Below the pieces are notes generated by a model. That model did no database searches. It was not told the DNA's origin and worked only from the letters and a program-made list of their open reading frames with translations. Below are positions 23,181 through 31,002 of a DNA stretch of 35,076 nucleotides, one piece after another (the stretch's first letter is position 1; each line of letters opens with the position of its first letter). A program made the position numbers and the translations under genes. Source of the DNA: Thermotogaceae bacterium (GTDB taxonomy: Bacteria; Thermotogota; Thermotogae; Thermotogales; Thermotogaceae); assembly GCA_015489065.1 (NCBI GenBank), contig WGAO01000003.1, positions 1 to 35,076 of the forward strand, read 5' to 3'.

Positions 23181-23815
23181 AACCCCGAGAAAAACTCTTG
23201 AGATTTGGGCCACATGTTCTTGAAAACAAAGAACTGCTTGCCATTCTTTTGAGAACGGGAACTGATAAAAAGGGAGTTCTTGATTTGTCAAAGGAAATTT
23301 TAGAGTCATTTCCAAGCATTACTTCTCTTGCAGAAGCTACTGTCGAAGAGATACTTTCAATTAAAGGAGTTGGAATAGCAAAAGCAGCATCTTTGAAAGC
23401 AGCTCTTGAAATCGGAAAAAGGCTTCATCTTGAGATGGTTAAAAAACCAAAGAGAATAAAGTCTGTTGAGGACCTCCTGCCGTTCTGTGAAGATCTTAAG
23501 TTTCAAGATGGAGAAGTTCTGCGCATTATAGCCGTGGATGGGAATCTCTCTTACATATCGCAGAAAGATTTCTACGGATCATCTTCCGCCGTCTATGTAG
23601 AAATAAAAGATGTTATGAGATATCTTCTGAGAGTAAATGCGAGTGCATTCTTCATATCACACAATCATAAATCCTCTTTAAATCCAAGTGAGGAGGATAA
23701 GAAATACACTTTAAGGCTTCTCCATGCGGGTGATATACTTGGAATAAAACTGCTAGATCATGTAATTGTGACTTCAAGAGGATATTACAGCTTTTCCAAG
23801 AAGGGGTTGATTTGA
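23177..23815 (+). CDS. radC: RadC family JAB-domain protein
   Basis: 212 aa. N-terminal helix-hairpin-helix-like part (MKPREKLLRFGPHVLENKELLAILLRTG, SIKGVGIAKAASLKAALEIGKR), then a JAB/MPN domain with the metal motif HNHKSSLNPSEEDKKYT. The usual sequence is HNHPSGDPTPSxxD: both His and the Asp remain, but the Pro is Lys here. RadC's role is not established. ATG 23177 overlaps maf by 4 nt and starts the conserved REKLL region; the longer frame from 23144 lies inside maf. Its stop overlaps the next ATG by one base. Confidence 0.93.
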   Translation: MKPREKLLRFGPHVLENKELLAILLRTGTDKKGVLDLSKEILESFPSITSLAEATVEEILSIKGVGIAKAASLKAALEIGKRLHLEMVKKPKRIKSVEDLLPFCEDLKFQDGEVLRIIAVDGNLSYISQKDFYGSSSAVYVEIKDVMRYLLRVNASAFFISHNHKSSLNPSEEDKKYTLRLLHAGDILGIKLLDHVIVTSRGYYSFSKKGLI

Positions 23816-25065
23816 TGGATTTTGAAGATCCAAAACTGAAGAATATATTAAAGCTCAAGGAAGCTTTCGAAAAAGAATTAGTCAAGATGGGTAAGTTGAA
23901 GCCAAAACCTAAGACCTCGTCAAGTAAGCCTTCGGTCAAACTCAACATAGATATCGCGCCAGCTGCGACAGTCAGTGCTACCGATACCTGGACTGTTTTG
24001 GATCTCAACAGGCAGGATTACGATGCTACAGATGCTTCTATAATAAAAGCATTAAGGCAGAGCTTGGGAAAGGTTGGCGATATAAGGCAGAGGACAATAG
24101 TGGATGGAATAATTAAGCTTTTGCAGGGTGACTATGAGTCTGCTAAAGATGTGTTCTCAAGGTTTGACGGAGACGAATTTCGATACATGCTCGGTGTGAC
24201 CAAACTCTATTCTGGAGATCCGGATACTCTGAGCTACGCTGTGAAATTTTTGAAAGAGAGATCTACTGTATTTTATCCTTATCTCCTAATGAGTGAAGTT
24301 ATGATGGGACTTGGGAGATATTCCGATGCAGAGAAGTTTTTCGAAGCAGCGGCGAAGATATCCAGAGACATTTATCTTCACCTTGTTTTAGGAGTGTATA
24401 GAGAAGAACCCTCTGCGAGAAAACTGTTTCCAATAGCTGTCAATAAAAGAGGGTACAAATCTCTTCTTGCGATAATGTCTATATTTATAGAGAAAAATCT
24501 TGAGAAGGCTAAGAAAATCGCTGAATCTTTATCAAAGAGAGAGAATTCCTGCTGCAGGTACATAGCATCATTTTGGGGCAATTCTTTCAGAAGTGAGGAT
24601 TCTCAGAAGTTTGGCTTTTGTCCAAGAATAACTCTGATGAAATGGGCAAAAGATTTTGAAGAAGGCAGATTGGAAGGAGACCCCAGGAAGGCATCTAAGT
24701 GGAATGATCCTTTTTCGGATCTCTTCCTAGCTCTTTACTCTTTCGATATAGGAGAATATAACTCTGCGGATGAGTACTTTAGAAAATTTGAATCTTCTGT
24801 GAAGATCAAGAAAAGGTATTTGTACAGAAGTGGTAAGATGGTGAAAAAACACGGCATGACAATGTTTTACGAGCCAATGGATCCAGAGCCTCTTGTTGAA
24901 ATATCAGTACTCAGCTCGTCTGAAATTAGAAAAACAATGGATCGAGTTTCAAAGGAAATGAAACTTGGGAAAGAACATATCGACATATATGTCGATTTCC
25001 GTGATCCGGAGATACTCAAACTCTTTTTCGGTCAGAGGCACTGCAGTCATCTCTACGGAGATTGA
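23815..25065 (+). CDS. TPR-like repeat protein of unknown function
   Basis: 416 aa, no signal peptide. After a Lys/Pro/Ser-rich lead (about 20-45), pairs of short helices recur: VDGIIKLLQGDYESAKDVFSRF, LMSEVMMGLGRYSDAEKFFEAAAKI and LFLALYSFDIGEYNSADEYFRKF resemble tetratricopeptide repeats. The middle is more degenerate and contains three Cys (NSCCRY, GFCPR). The C-terminal 80 residues form another unit, ending in QRHCSHLYGD. A role as a protein-protein scaffold is likely; no partner is evident. It is the last gene of the operon starting at 21788, and its 3' end overlaps the convergent SMC-like gene by 13 nt. Confidence 0.78.
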   Translation: MDFEDPKLKNILKLKEAFEKELVKMGKLKPKPKTSSSKPSVKLNIDIAPAATVSATDTWTVLDLNRQDYDATDASIIKALRQSLGKVGDIRQRTIVDGIIKLLQGDYESAKDVFSRFDGDEFRYMLGVTKLYSGDPDTLSYAVKFLKERSTVFYPYLLMSEVMMGLGRYSDAEKFFEAAAKISRDIYLHLVLGVYREEPSARKLFPIAVNKRGYKSLLAIMSIFIEKNLEKAKKIAESLSKRENSCCRYIASFWGNSFRSEDSQKFGFCPRITLMKWAKDFEEGRLEGDPRKASKWNDPFSDLFLALYSFDIGEYNSADEYFRKFESSVKIKKRYLYRSGKMVKKHGMTMFYEPMDPEPLVEISVLSSSEIRKTMDRVSKEMKLGKEHIDIYVDFRDPEILKLFFGQRHCSHLYGD

Positions 25066-27599
25066 AGTTCCTTTACAGATCTTTTGGGAACGAGGTTTAG
25101 TATTCTCGTATCGCTGGTGGTTAGTATCACTTGACGATTTTTCGCTATCTCTTTCAAAAGCGAGAGTACGGTTTCAAGTCGCAAGTCATCATATCTTGTG
25201 AAAGCGTTATCTATTACAAACGGATATGGGTCTTCAGGAGAAAGCACATCGTAAAGGGCTAACTTGTAAGCCAATTCAACCTGATCTTTCGTGGCTCTGC
25301 TAAGAGATTCCAATCCACTCACCTTTATGCTTATTGACAAGTCGTCTCCTACGCTTGTCTCGAAGTCCCTGCCTATTATTCTCTCGGAGTACTCTCTAAA
25401 TTTCTTTTCGAATATCTCCTTGTACTTCTCGACAAATTCGTCCTTTATCGTTGAGAAGAGCTTTACAACTTCCGGAAATATCTTAAGCTCCTCCTCGGCA
25501 AGTTTGTGATTAAGCCTAGCTTCAACGAGTTCGCTCTTAGTTTTCAATATCTCAGATGGATCCACTTTTATCTTTTCTATATCGTTAAGAAGCTGGTTTA
25601 TCCTGTTCTCAAGATCTGAAATTTCCATCTTCGTGTTCTCTATCCTTGTAGACAGGACTTCTATGGACTCCAACTTTTCCACGTCTATGCCTTCTGGTAT
25701 AGCCATATCGTAATAGGATTTGAACTCTTCCCATTCGTTTTTGAGTTCCTTTAATCTATTCTCTAACCCTTCTCTTTCTTCAATGAGAGCCTCGTATTTC
25801 TTTCTATTCTCAACGAGCTTTTTACAGTCTTCATAAGAGGAGCATCCCAATTCTTTAAATATTGAGTCCTTTTCGCTTAAAAGTTCTTCTCTTTTCTTTT
25901 TGAGGTCCTCCAATACTGTTTTGAGCCCGTCTATTGATAGTTTCAAGCTTGCCATTTTATCCCTGAGAATAGCGTATTCGGAGACCTTATCTTTTATTTC
26001 CGATACGAGTTTTGAGTAGTCACCTTTCACCTCGTCAAAGAATTCCTTCAAACTTTCTACAATTTCTCTTTCCAGCACCTTAACACTTTCATTTTCTATG
26101 TGACTCTCCATGGATTTTTTCCAATTCTGGTACCTTCTGTACTCATCGATCAGTTCCTGAGGACTTTTGAAATCTGTACCGCTTATCATGGAATTTACTT
26201 CATTCTTAAGATTTTCCAGCTTTTTCTCTAAAACTTTGTAGTTAAGGTTTAATCTCTCTTTTTCTCCCTCAAGGCTTGCTCGGTTTTTTCTGAGCTCACT
26301 GGTTGATAGAAACAGTGCCAAGGATAATCCCGTCGAGACAGCTGCTGAGATTGATAAGAAGAACAGAAGGTTTGATAGGTATCCTGCTCCAATCAAACCA
26401 CCAGCAAGAGCCAAGAATACTATTGTCAAGGTGTTTCTGAGATTTATCTTTGCTCTTATAGCACTTAGTTCTTTGTCCACTACTTCTAGTTCTTTCTCTA
26501 TCTCATTTAGGTTTTTCTCCAAAGTCTTGATCTTTTCAAGCATAGATGATAACTCTGAAATTCTCTTATCTGCATCGATTATTCTTTCGAAATATCTCCA
26601 TCTTTCATCGTATCCCTTCGGCCGTTTTTTCTCCTCCAGCATTTTCAAGGACAATTCTATGTTCTTGACTTTCAAAATTATCTTGTCCACATCATCGTTT
26701 TCAGATATTCTTAGAAGCTCTTCTAATACCTTTTTCCTTTCTCCTAAAATCTTTTCTTCTTCAAGTCTGCTGTCCAGCTCTGCGGAGATCTTATCTATTT
26801 TCTCCTCTATCTCCCCGATCTCCCTCTTAAGTTCCCAAACTCTATCTATTTTTTCTTGAGGATATTTCATGTACTTTTTGAGATTGGATATTTCAACGCC
26901 GAGAGAGGATATCCTCAGCCTGATCTCGTCCATCTCTTTCCAGATATTTTTAGATTTGATTATCTTTGCAGAAAGGAGCTTATTTTCCAGAACATTGAGC
27001 TCTTCTCTGAGATAATTGAGTTTCTTCTTGGATTCAACATACCTTTTTCTTAAAGTTTTTTCCTCCGAAAGTTTTTCATTTAGCAGATTTATCTTCTCTT
27101 CAATCTTTCTTATCTTTTGAGCTAGTTCTTTTTCGACTTGTGAGAGTTTTTCATAGACAGTCTGCTCGTTCTTTAAAAGATCTATCACACGCTCCATTCT
27201 TTCTATTTCTTCCATCCTTTTTCTAAGTTTCGCTATCACAATGCCACTTACACCCTTTGATACGATTAAGCCACCTTCTTCAGAGATGAAAGAGGAGGAC
27301 TCGTATTCTTCTCTTCTAACGATCTTTTCATAAGAAGGATCATCGGGATTTAGTTCTTGTCTGATTTCACCATTTTGAGTTTCAATTAGCATCTCACCGC
27401 CAAAATCTTCGCTGTTCCATGGAGTGTACTTGGCTATCTCTTCTGGAGAAAACCCTGAGATGGTATAGAGAATGAAATTCGCCAAAGTAGTTTTCCCAGA
27501 TTCGTTCTGACCGTAGAGAACATTCATTCCCTTTTGGAAGGAAAATTCAGTGTTCTGAAATTTTCCAAATCCCTTTATCTTAATTTTGGCGATCTTCAC
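25053..27599 (-). CDS. YhaN-type SMC/Rad50-like ATPase with membrane hairpin
   Basis: 848-aa ABC-type ATPase of the SMC/Rad50/YhaN group. Walker A GQNESGKTT is at residues 30-38 and the signature-like SLSRATKDQVELAYKLAL near 755-772, followed by a Walker B/D-loop region PFVIDNAFTRYDD (about 790) and VILTTSD. Long coiled coils fill the middle. Two hydrophobic helices (TIVFLALAGGLIGAGYL, FFLSISAAVSTGLSLALFL; about 388-430) interrupt them, the feature that sets YhaN-like proteins apart from Rad50. There is no CxxC zinc hook; a CX5C near 584-590 is in a different place. The GTG start overlaps the stop of an unknown gene (GTGA). In Bacillus, yhaN pairs with the Mre11-like yhaO; no nuclease adjoins here. 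Confidence 0.88.
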   Translation of the reverse strand: MKIAKIKIKGFGKFQNTEFSFQKGMNVLYGQNESGKTTLANFILYTISGFSPEEIAKYTPWNSEDFGGEMLIETQNGEIRQELNPDDPSYEKIVRREEYESSSFISEEGGLIVSKGVSGIVIAKLRKRMEEIERMERVIDLLKNEQTVYEKLSQVEKELAQKIRKIEEKINLLNEKLSEEKTLRKRYVESKKKLNYLREELNVLENKLLSAKIIKSKNIWKEMDEIRLRISSLGVEISNLKKYMKYPQEKIDRVWELKREIGEIEEKIDKISAELDSRLEEEKILGERKKVLEELLRISENDDVDKIILKVKNIELSLKMLEEKKRPKGYDERWRYFERIIDADKRISELSSMLEKIKTLEKNLNEIEKELEVVDKELSAIRAKINLRNTLTIVFLALAGGLIGAGYLSNLLFFLSISAAVSTGLSLALFLSTSELRKNRASLEGEKERLNLNYKVLEKKLENLKNEVNSMISGTDFKSPQELIDEYRRYQNWKKSMESHIENESVKVLEREIVESLKEFFDEVKGDYSKLVSEIKDKVSEYAILRDKMASLKLSIDGLKTVLEDLKKKREELLSEKDSIFKELGCSSYEDCKKLVENRKKYEALIEEREGLENRLKELKNEWEEFKSYYDMAIPEGIDVEKLESIEVLSTRIENTKMEISDLENRINQLLNDIEKIKVDPSEILKTKSELVEARLNHKLAEEELKIFPEVVKLFSTIKDEFVEKYKEIFEKKFREYSERIIGRDFETSVGDDLSISIKVSGLESLSRATKDQVELAYKLALYDVLSPEDPYPFVIDNAFTRYDDLRLETVLSLLKEIAKNRQVILTTSDTRILNLVPKRSVKELQSP

Positions 27600-28276
27600 A
27601 GTATTTCCCCCCGAAGGGCTTTCATGCCCAAGTACTTTCCAACTCTACTTCTCATTCTTTTCATAAATTCAGTTTCTACATTGTCCTTAGGCTCTATAAG
27701 CTTTTTCGATAGATTTATCACGAACCCACCTGTCCCCTCTACGAAGGAGATTATGGCTTCTTCCTCAGCACTGATTAAATATGTGTAAAGGATTGCCACT
27801 AACATCCCTCCGTTCATGTTTTTAACGAACGATTCGACGGTGGAAACCGGAGTCAGGTCATCTGGAGATATTTCCAATACCCAGATGGGAGTGACATCCA
27901 GCTCTGATATTTCCTTTTCATCTACCAAAACTTTTGGAACATTGTTTACTGGACTTGATGAAAATTCCCAAGAGTTGTCCATTTCGTTTAATATCTCAAT
28001 ATTTTCCGGGAGGATTATACAATCATATACATCTATGTGGGGGAATATTTTTACAGATGGAATGCCTTTCAAAGAATCTAAAATCTCTTCTGCTTTTGAT
28101 GGATGTATCTCTTCTCCAAACGGATTTACGAGTACGAGTTCTTCTGGTTTAAACTCCTTAATTGCGTTATCCAGAACGCTTTCTTTCTTTCTGGTTATGA
28201 TATCTCTGAGTTCGTCTAAAAGATACACACCGTCTTCACCATATATTAAAAGATCTTTCAGCATGAGTTTAGACAT
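27596..28276 (-). CDS. Unknown protein translationally coupled to the SMC-like ATPase
   Basis: 226 aa, unrecognised. ATG 28276 is chosen because GGGGGGAT is 4-9 nt upstream; longer frames run through tRNA-Cys and are spurious. It contains acidic alternating segments (EELVLVNPFGEEIHPSKAEEIL, VKIFPHIDVYDCIILPENIEIL), a central ISELDVTPIWVLEIS, a hydrophobic GGMLVAILYTYLI near 175 and a basic C-terminus (KRMRSRVGKYLGMKALRGEI). No nuclease or phosphoesterase motif is seen. The 4-nt overlap with the ATPase gene suggests the two products work together. Confidence 0.75.
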   Translation of the reverse strand: MSKLMLKDLLIYGEDGVYLLDELRDIITRKKESVLDNAIKEFKPEELVLVNPFGEEIHPSKAEEILDSLKGIPSVKIFPHIDVYDCIILPENIEILNEMDNSWEFSSSPVNNVPKVLVDEKEISELDVTPIWVLEISPDDLTPVSTVESFVKNMNGGMLVAILYTYLISAEEEAIISFVEGTGGFVINLSKKLIEPKDNVETEFMKRMRSRVGKYLGMKALRGEIL

Positions 28277-28292
28277 TTCGATCCCCCCAAGC

Positions 28293-28298
28293 ATTATA
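28293..28298 (-). promoter_or_regulatory. Possible -10 for the unknown/SMC-like operon
   Basis: TATAAT on the minus strand just after tRNA-Cys, about 17 nt before the ATG. No -35 hexamer is visible because the tRNA occupies that place, so the operon may instead be read through from the tRNA promoter. Confidence 0.35.
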
Positions 28299-28307
28299 CA
28301 ACAAAAA

Positions 28308-28381
28308 AGGCGGCGGTGGGATTCGAACCCACGAATAGGGATTTTGCAGACCCCCGCCTTTGACCGCTTGGCCACGCCGCC
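28308..28381 (-). tRNA. tRNA-Cys (anticodon GCA)
   Basis: Cloverleaf on the minus strand: acceptor GGCGGCG/CGCCGCC, D arm beginning GCCAAGCGG, anticodon stem GGGGT/ATCCC (one G-T pair) with loop CTGCAAA giving anticodon GCA, and T arm GTGGG-TTCGAAT-CCCAC. The discriminator is T, as expected for Cys. CCA is not encoded; TTTTTG follows the acceptor stem directly and may help termination. It lies 25 nt after tRNA-Met in the same transcript. Confidence 0.95.
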
Positions 28382-28406
28382 TTTATCGCTTTCTTATAAA
28401 AACAAA

Positions 28407-28479
28407 TGGCGGCGGTGGGACTCGAACCCACGACACGGTGATTATGAATCACCCGCTCTTGCCACTGAGCTACGCCGCC
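28407..28479 (-). tRNA. tRNA-Met, elongator type (anticodon CAT)
   Basis: Cloverleaf on the minus strand: acceptor GGCGGCG/CGCCGCC with discriminator A, D arm GCTC...GAGC, anticodon stem GGTGA/TCACC with loop TTCATAA (anticodon CAT), T arm GTGGG-TTCGAGT-CCCAC. G1-C72 is paired and the anticodon stem lacks the three G-C pairs of initiators, so it is not tRNA-fMet. The GGCGGYG-UAGCUC start resembles elongator Met in Bacillus. The TilS substrate tRNA-Ile2 has the same anticodon, so that alternative is not fully excluded. Confidence 0.88.
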
Positions 28480-28487
28480 GATAACGA

Positions 28488-28516
28488 AATTTACAAAAAA
28501 AACTCCTTTATGTCAA
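28488..28516 (-). promoter_or_regulatory. Promoter of the tRNA-Met/tRNA-Cys operon
   Basis: Minus strand: consensus TTGACA (28516-28511), 17 nt, TAAATT (28493-28488), ending 8 nt before the tRNA-Met 5' end. Correct spacing and a perfect -35. Confidence 0.8.
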
Positions 28517-28537
28517 CCTTCATGAGAATGTACCGGG

Positions 28538-28566
28538 TTGAATGTGATTCAGGTGTGTTAGATAAT
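28538..28566 (+). promoter_or_regulatory. Promoter of the TolB-like gene, implying a leaderless mRNA
   Basis: TTGAAT (28538-28543), 17 nt, GATAAT (28561-28566). Only 8 nt separate the -10 from the ATG at 28575, so transcription should begin at or next to the start codon. It is back to back with the tRNA promoter. Confidence 0.6.
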
Positions 28567-28574
28567 TAGCAAAT

Positions 28575-29840
28575 ATGAGAGTTTCTGTTTTTATTCTACT
28601 TACTTTTTTCTCGGTGTTGGTTCTCGCTGGAAAGATTGATATAGGGATAGAAGCTGTGGTGGGATCCGGAGCGGATGAGCTTTTTTCAAAAGTGTGGAAT
28701 GAGATGGAAGAGATGGCTCCGGACTATGTAGAACTTCACAGCGGGACTTCTTCGGAGTATAGCCTTAACTTTGAGGCCATTTTTCTGGTCGATGATGAGG
28801 GAAAATACGGTGTTATATGGAAAGAGAATGGAAGAAAGATAGGTTCGTTCACGAGATCACCGAATTCCCCTTTCCCGCTCAGATTTTTCTTAATAGATGC
28901 TGCGTCGATTCCTCTGGAAAGAGCAGCTCTGTTGAAGCTCAAAAATGGTGATTGGGGAAAATTTCTCAGAGTGACTTACAGATCTTCCATTGAAGAGTAC
29001 GCATCCTTTTCTCCTGACAGTAGATATCTAGTTTTTTCCAGCGATAGAAACGGGGGAAACCGAGATATTTTCATGATAGATTTAAAGAACGGTTCGATGA
29101 CATCGTTGAGGCTCTCTGGAAGTAGCGAATATTTTCCGTCAATTTCTCCAAATGGTAGCACGTTACTGTTTCAAGGGTCTTTTACTGGAAATTGGGGAGT
29201 TTACACGATACCAATTGATGGAAATATAAGGAAGATTAGAAGACTTGCAGGAACAAGGAATACTGCAGCTTATATGCCAAATTGGGTTGATGAAGATCAC
29301 ATAGTTTACCTGATGGATAACGGTGATGGAAATGAGGTGTATTTCGAGGACATCACTACGAAAGTTTCCACAAAGATTGATCTTCCTTTCAAATATGTCT
29401 TCTCTCCGAGGATGTGTGGTGGTGATCTGTATTTTGTTGGATTGAAAGAGGCTGATTTTGGGATATACAAGCTCACGAAAAATGGGAGCATATCGGTCGT
29501 TGAGGACAGCGAATATAACGAACATGATATGGACATATCTTCTGATTGCAGATCGATGATATTCGTATCGAACAGAGATGGTGTTTACAGATTATGGTAT
29601 AAAGATCTTCAAACAGGTGAAGAAAAAGTAGTAACAGATTTCATAGATTACGATGTTTTTTATCCATCGTTTTCTCCTGATGGAAAGGTTGTGGCTCTCT
29701 CGGTTTATAAACCCGGTATAGAACCGGATGTGTGGCTGGTGAGACTTGATGTTCATGGAAAAGCTGAAGAATTTCATAATGGAGAAACGCCTGTTCAAGA
29801 AGGGACAAAAAATAATATTGGCAGTATCGGGGGGAGTTGA
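28575..29840 (+). CDS. Exported TolB-like beta-propeller protein
   Basis: 421 aa. Signal peptide MRVSVFILLTFFSVLVLAG, then an N-terminal domain resembling the TolB D1 region (about 20-130) and repeated propeller blades with WD40/PD40-type motifs: ASFSPDSRYLVFSSDRNGGNRDIFMIDL, PSISPNGSTLLFQGS, DISSDCRSMIFVSNRDGVYRLWYKDL and PSFSPDGKVVALSVYKPG. It probably acts in the periplasm. No tolA/Q/R or pal is nearby. There is no Shine-Dalgarno sequence before the ATG, in contrast to almost every neighbour. The frame runs 86 nt into tilS, with a low-complexity tail after the last blade (LVRLDVHGKAEE onwards), so the natural end may once have been earlier. Confidence 0.85.
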   Translation: MRVSVFILLTFFSVLVLAGKIDIGIEAVVGSGADELFSKVWNEMEEMAPDYVELHSGTSSEYSLNFEAIFLVDDEGKYGVIWKENGRKIGSFTRSPNSPFPLRFFLIDAASIPLERAALLKLKNGDWGKFLRVTYRSSIEEYASFSPDSRYLVFSSDRNGGNRDIFMIDLKNGSMTSLRLSGSSEYFPSISPNGSTLLFQGSFTGNWGVYTIPIDGNIRKIRRLAGTRNTAAYMPNWVDEDHIVYLMDNGDGNEVYFEDITTKVSTKIDLPFKYVFSPRMCGGDLYFVGLKEADFGIYKLTKNGSISVVEDSEYNEHDMDISSDCRSMIFVSNRDGVYRLWYKDLQTGEEKVVTDFIDYDVFYPSFSPDGKVVALSVYKPGIEPDVWLVRLDVHGKAEEFHNGETPVQEGTKNNIGSIGGS

Positions 29841-31002
29841 TTCGGTAGTTCTTCTCCATTCTTTTCTCCGCCTCTCCAGGGAATTTAATCTAAAGCTACA
29901 TGTCGCGCATCTGGATCATGGGTTAAGAGAAAGTTCTAGAAGAGACGCGAGGTTTGTTGAAGAGCTTTCCTCACGTTTTGGTGTTCAGTGCACGGTAAAA
30001 AGAGTAGAGGTTGTGAGGAAAAAGGGCGAAAGCCTCGAAGAAGCCGCCAGAAGGGTACGATATGACTTTCTTAAGGCTTTGAAAACAGCATTGGGATTTG
30101 ATTTTATAGCAACCGCTCATCACAAAAGTGATCTCTCAGAGACAATGCTCTACAGGATAATCCGTGGAACCGGCGTAAGAGGACTTGTTGGAATTAAACC
30201 GAAAAGTAGTTGTCTGATCAGGCCACTTTTGATTTTCACAAGAGAAGAGATAGAGAGGTATGCATCTGAGAATGCTCTTCCTTACGTTATAGATGAAACG
30301 AATTTCGATATAAGATATGCTAGAAACTTCATAAGGCACAAAGTTCTTCCAATTTTGAAGGATATCAATCCTTCCATAGAAGATGCACTTTTTAGACTTT
30401 CTCAGAATGCAAATATGTTTCAAAGCTATGTTGATTCGGTCATAAGTCGTGAAATGAAAAATGTCAGGAGACTCAAGATGGGCTGTGATTTCCCAATTCA
30501 AGATCATGATCTTTTGAACTCAGAGCTCATCAGAAATATCTCAGAGAAGCTAACCGGCAGGATTCCGTCATGGCTTGATGTGAAAAGATCCATCAATATG
30601 CTCGATAGTGGTAAAAAGGTGATTTTTTGGCGCGATTTTGGAGTCTGGAGTTCTCTTGGAAGAGTGTATGTAGGCAAACTTTCAAGAGAAAGGATAGAGT
30701 ACGATCTTAAAGAAGGGGAGTATGAATTTGACGATTACAAAGTGGTGGTCGAGAGAGGAACCGGACTGAGGTTCTCTGATGGTATGGTGTTAAGGAATAG
30801 ACGGAAAGGTGATAGAATCGGCAAGAAGAAGCTGAAGGAATTTTTGATCGAGAGGAGAGTACCGGCTTATTTGAGGGATGAAATACCTCTTATTGCGATT
30901 GGAAACAAGGTAGTATGGATAGGTGGAGAGATGATAGACAAAAAATTCTCTGGAGACGATTTCAAAGTATCGATGTACTTCATAGGAGGGGATAGGTCTT
31001 GA
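29755..31002 (+). CDS. tilS: tRNA(Ile)-lysidine synthetase
   Basis: TilS changes C34 of tRNA-Ile(CAU) to lysidine so that it reads AUA, an essential step; AUA is a very common codon in this genome. The PP-loop SGGVDS is at about 25-30, followed by HVAHLDHGLR and TAHHKSDLSETMLYRIIRGTGVRGL. The C-terminal domain includes LRNRRKGDRIG...KKLKEFLIERRVPAYLRDEIPLI. 415 aa. ATG 29755 gives the usual short lead before the PP-loop; an ATG 6 nt earlier is also possible. It overlaps the upstream gene by 86 nt in another frame. Its stop overlaps ftsH (TTGA); tilS-ftsH order is common in bacteria. Confidence 0.93.
   Translation: MEKLKNFIMEKRLFKKGQKIILAVSGGVDSVVLLHSFLRLSREFNLKLHVAHLDHGLRESSRRDARFVEELSSRFGVQCTVKRVEVVRKKGESLEEAARRVRYDFLKALKTALGFDFIATAHHKSDLSETMLYRIIRGTGVRGLVGIKPKSSCLIRPLLIFTREEIERYASENALPYVIDETNFDIRYARNFIRHKVLPILKDINPSIEDALFRLSQNANMFQSYVDSVISREMKNVRRLKMGCDFPIQDHDLLNSELIRNISEKLTGRIPSWLDVKRSINMLDSGKKVIFWRDFGVWSSLGRVYVGKLSRERIEYDLKEGEYEFDDYKVVVERGTGLRFSDGMVLRNRRKGDRIGKKKLKEFLIERRVPAYLRDEIPLIAIGNKVVWIGGEMIDKKFSGDDFKVSMYFIGGDRS

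Noticed and set aside
25053-27599. Classical Rad50/SbcC partner of the Mre11 gene at 998
   Set aside because: The two-helix membrane hairpin and absent CxxC hook fit the YhaN group better, and the genes are far apart on opposite strands.
28308-28433. Direct repeat of about 26 nt suggestive of a mobile-element or CRISPR unit
   Set aside because: Both copies are the 3' halves of adjacent tRNA genes; there are only two and no cas genes.
28407-28479. tRNA-Ile2 (lysidine-modified) assignment for the CAT tRNA, tempting because tilS is nearby
   Set aside because: The acceptor and D-arm start and the TTCATAA loop resemble elongator Met; kept only as a lesser alternative.
27816-28569. Open frames on both strands crossing the two tRNA genes, including a 5' extension of the 226-aa gene to 28375
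   Set aside because: tRNA genes occupy the region, and the strong ribosome site at about 28280-28286 fixes the start at 28276.
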